From the NCBI RefSeq assembly GCF_001580545.1, contig NZ_LRBG01000035.1, forward strand, positions 1 to 64,000: a stretch of DNA of 64,000 nt, written 5' to 3'. This DNA is from Paraburkholderia monticola. GTDB lineage: Bacteria > Pseudomonadota > Gammaproteobacteria > Burkholderiales > Burkholderiaceae. The position numbers and the translations under genes are program-made. How positions within the stretch are numbered: position 1 is the first letter of the stretch; the number at the start of each line of letters is the position of its first letter. Below, piece after piece: positions 63,182 through 64,000 of this stretch. The notes under the pieces are model-generated. The model saw nothing but the letters and a program-made list of their open reading frames with translations, made no database searches and was not told the origin of the DNA.

Positions 63182-63454
63182 ATGAAGACCAAACTCATCG
63201 CCGCACTGCTTGTCGCGATTTCGGCTGCTTCAGCCGCTCCAGCGTTTGCCAGTGGTTACGGCCCGGCTCCGGCATACCGCCCCGCGGTCGGCGCACCGGC
63301 TTCTCAACGTGGCCAGAGCGAGCAGACGCTCGCCGCCGAACGCGCCGACGCGACCAGCGCGCAAGCAGCATATGGCGGTGTAGCCGCCGGCAGTTTCGCG
63401 GCCGCAGGGCGCGTCGTTCCGACGTCGGGCAAGGACATTTTTGCGCACCACTAG
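63182..63454 (+). CDS. Small secreted protein between ohr and ohrR (DUF4148-like)
   Basis: This 90-residue protein has a signal peptide (MKTKLIAALLVAISAASAAPAFA, cleavage near 23) and a short mature part with SEQTLAAERADATSAQAAYGGVAAG and a GKDIFAHH end. It is similar in size and pattern to Burkholderia DUF4148 proteins. Its function is unknown. It lies 50 bases after ohr, so it may be co-induced by peroxide. Confidence 0.65.
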   Translation: MKTKLIAALLVAISAASAAPAFASGYGPAPAYRPAVGAPASQRGQSEQTLAAERADATSAQAAYGGVAAGSFAAAGRVVPTSGKDIFAHH

Positions 63455-63555
63455 GCCTTGCACTGCGCGGTTGCTGGCCGTCTTGCATCGTTGCAGCGAT
63501 GCGGGACGGACTGGCGGTGGTCACTTCGCAGCGAATTTGCACGTCGTGCGCTTAA

Positions 63556-63583
63556 ATCGCATGGCGATATAATCGCAAGCGAT
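63556..63583 (+). promoter_or_regulatory. ohrR promoter with ATCGC..GCGAT repeats
   Basis: ATCGC-N3-GCGAT (63556-63568) and ATCGC-AA-GCGAT (63572-63583) lie side by side, with TATAAT (63568-63573) between them as a likely -10. The core resembles the palindromes at the ohr promoter and suggests OhrR autoregulation. No good -35 is seen. Confidence 0.55.
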
Positions 63584-63632
63584 ATATTGAGTTTCGCTGC
63601 AAATCATCGACTTCCAGTTAACGAGGATGCAC

Positions 63633-64000
63633 ATGAAAACCACCGACTTCCCAGCGACCGCGCCCCTCCCGCTCTCCGACTACCTGTGCTTTGCCGTCTA
63701 TTCGACGAATCTGGCGTTCGGCAAGGCGTACAAGCCGATCCTCGAGGAACTCGGTCTGACTTATCCGCAGTACATCACGATCATCGCGTTGTGGGAGCAG
63801 GACAACCAGACGGTAAGCGGGTTGGGCGAGAAGCTATTTCTGGAATCCAACACGCTGACGCCGATGCTGAAAAAGCTCGAAGCGATGGGTTACCTGGAGC
63901 GCCGGCGTGACCCGGAAGATGAGCGGCAGGTGCGGGTGAGCTTGACGAAAAGCGGCCGACGGCTGCGCGAGAAGAGTCTGAAAATGGACCTCACCGACGC
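63633..64000 (+). CDS. ohrR: OhrR, MarR-family peroxide-sensing repressor (5' part, runs off the window)
   Basis: About 122 codons are visible. The reactive Cys is C19 (LSDYLCFAVYST), as in OhrR. The winged helix is seen in TVSGLGEKLFLESNTLTPMLKKLEAMGYLERRRDPEDERQ. OhrR represses ohr and itself and is released when the Cys is oxidised by organic peroxide. The C-terminal dimerisation helix is cut by the window end. It has ACGAGGA upstream. Confidence 0.92.
   Translation, partial: MKTTDFPATAPLPLSDYLCFAVYSTNLAFGKAYKPILEELGLTYPQYITIIALWEQDNQTVSGLGEKLFLESNTLTPMLKKLEAMGYLERRRDPEDERQVRVSLTKSGRRLREKSLKMDLTD

Overview
The window reads as one end of a contig from a high-GC beta-proteobacterium of the Burkholderia/Paraburkholderia type. 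This is inferred from the hopanoid genes hpnD/E/F/G, hpnN, hpnM, hpnH with ispH, hpnB and hpnA, from classic Burkholderia-type porin, DUF3562 and aromatic-acid transporter genes, and from the codon and base bias. No database search was possible; family names come from recognised motifs and protein layout. The first 84 bases are not genomic: they have the exact layout of an Illumina Nextera i7-side adapter (P7, 8-base index, transposon mosaic end) with many substitutions.

Region by region. (1) 85-4034: the N-terminal part of a membrane histidine kinase (cut by the contig end), divergent from an overlapping CheY-like / CheC / PAS-GGDEF operon. (2) 4281-20971: hopanoid biosynthesis and transport. 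hpnD-hpnE-shc-hpnG make the triterpenoid and trim its side chain. mlaA-hpnN (minus) and hpnM (plus) look like lipid transport. ispH-hpnH supply isoprenoid precursor and adenosylhopane. hpnB and hpnA are accessory genes. A broken hpnC lies just before hpnB. Embedded at 9964-10659 is a low-GC insertion: a structured leader, a 49-codon remnant resembling an NlpC/P60-like peptidoglycan hydrolase, and a secreted DUF3828-like protein that overlaps it by ATGA. (3) 21110-25623: acylphosphatase, EgtD-like methyltransferase, RarD-like permease, Mpo1-like dioxygenase and a Crp/Fnr regulator. (4) 26393-31348: a minus-strand siaABCD-type partner-switching operon (CBS-PP2C phosphatase, kinase, SiaC, GGDEF) with a fifth gene for a membrane GGDEF-EAL protein. 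(5) 31545-35499: secreted endonuclease, Tat-lipoprotein acid phosphatase/phospholipase and small hypotheticals.

(6) 35659-51663: a roughly 13 kb co-directional aromatic catabolic cluster: Rieske ferredoxin, small recombinase-like HTH protein, single-subunit Rieske oxygenase, dehydrogenase, cupin, alpha/beta hydrolase, IclR regulator, atypical SDR, ThDP enzyme, aspartate-dehydrogenase-like protein, aldehyde dehydrogenase, extradiol dioxygenase, ferredoxin reductase and AAHS-type transporter. A second, closely related IclR gene and a porin sit just upstream, and the intergenic region carries GTTCC-N6-GGAAC-like repeats. The substrate cannot be read from the sequence; the combination of enzymes does not match a textbook pathway that I recognise. 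(7) 51740-57851: GNAT, DUF3562, TAXI-type TRAP binding protein, and a LysR / tartrate (or D-malate) dehydrogenase / MFS locus with a perfect operator-like palindrome. (8) 57922-64000: a glycine-rich secreted protein, a GH18 chitinase with two chitin-binding modules, a membrane protein, a tandem pair of small paralogues, and an ohr - secreted peptide - ohrR locus with shared TCGC..GCGA palindromes; ohrR runs off the window end.
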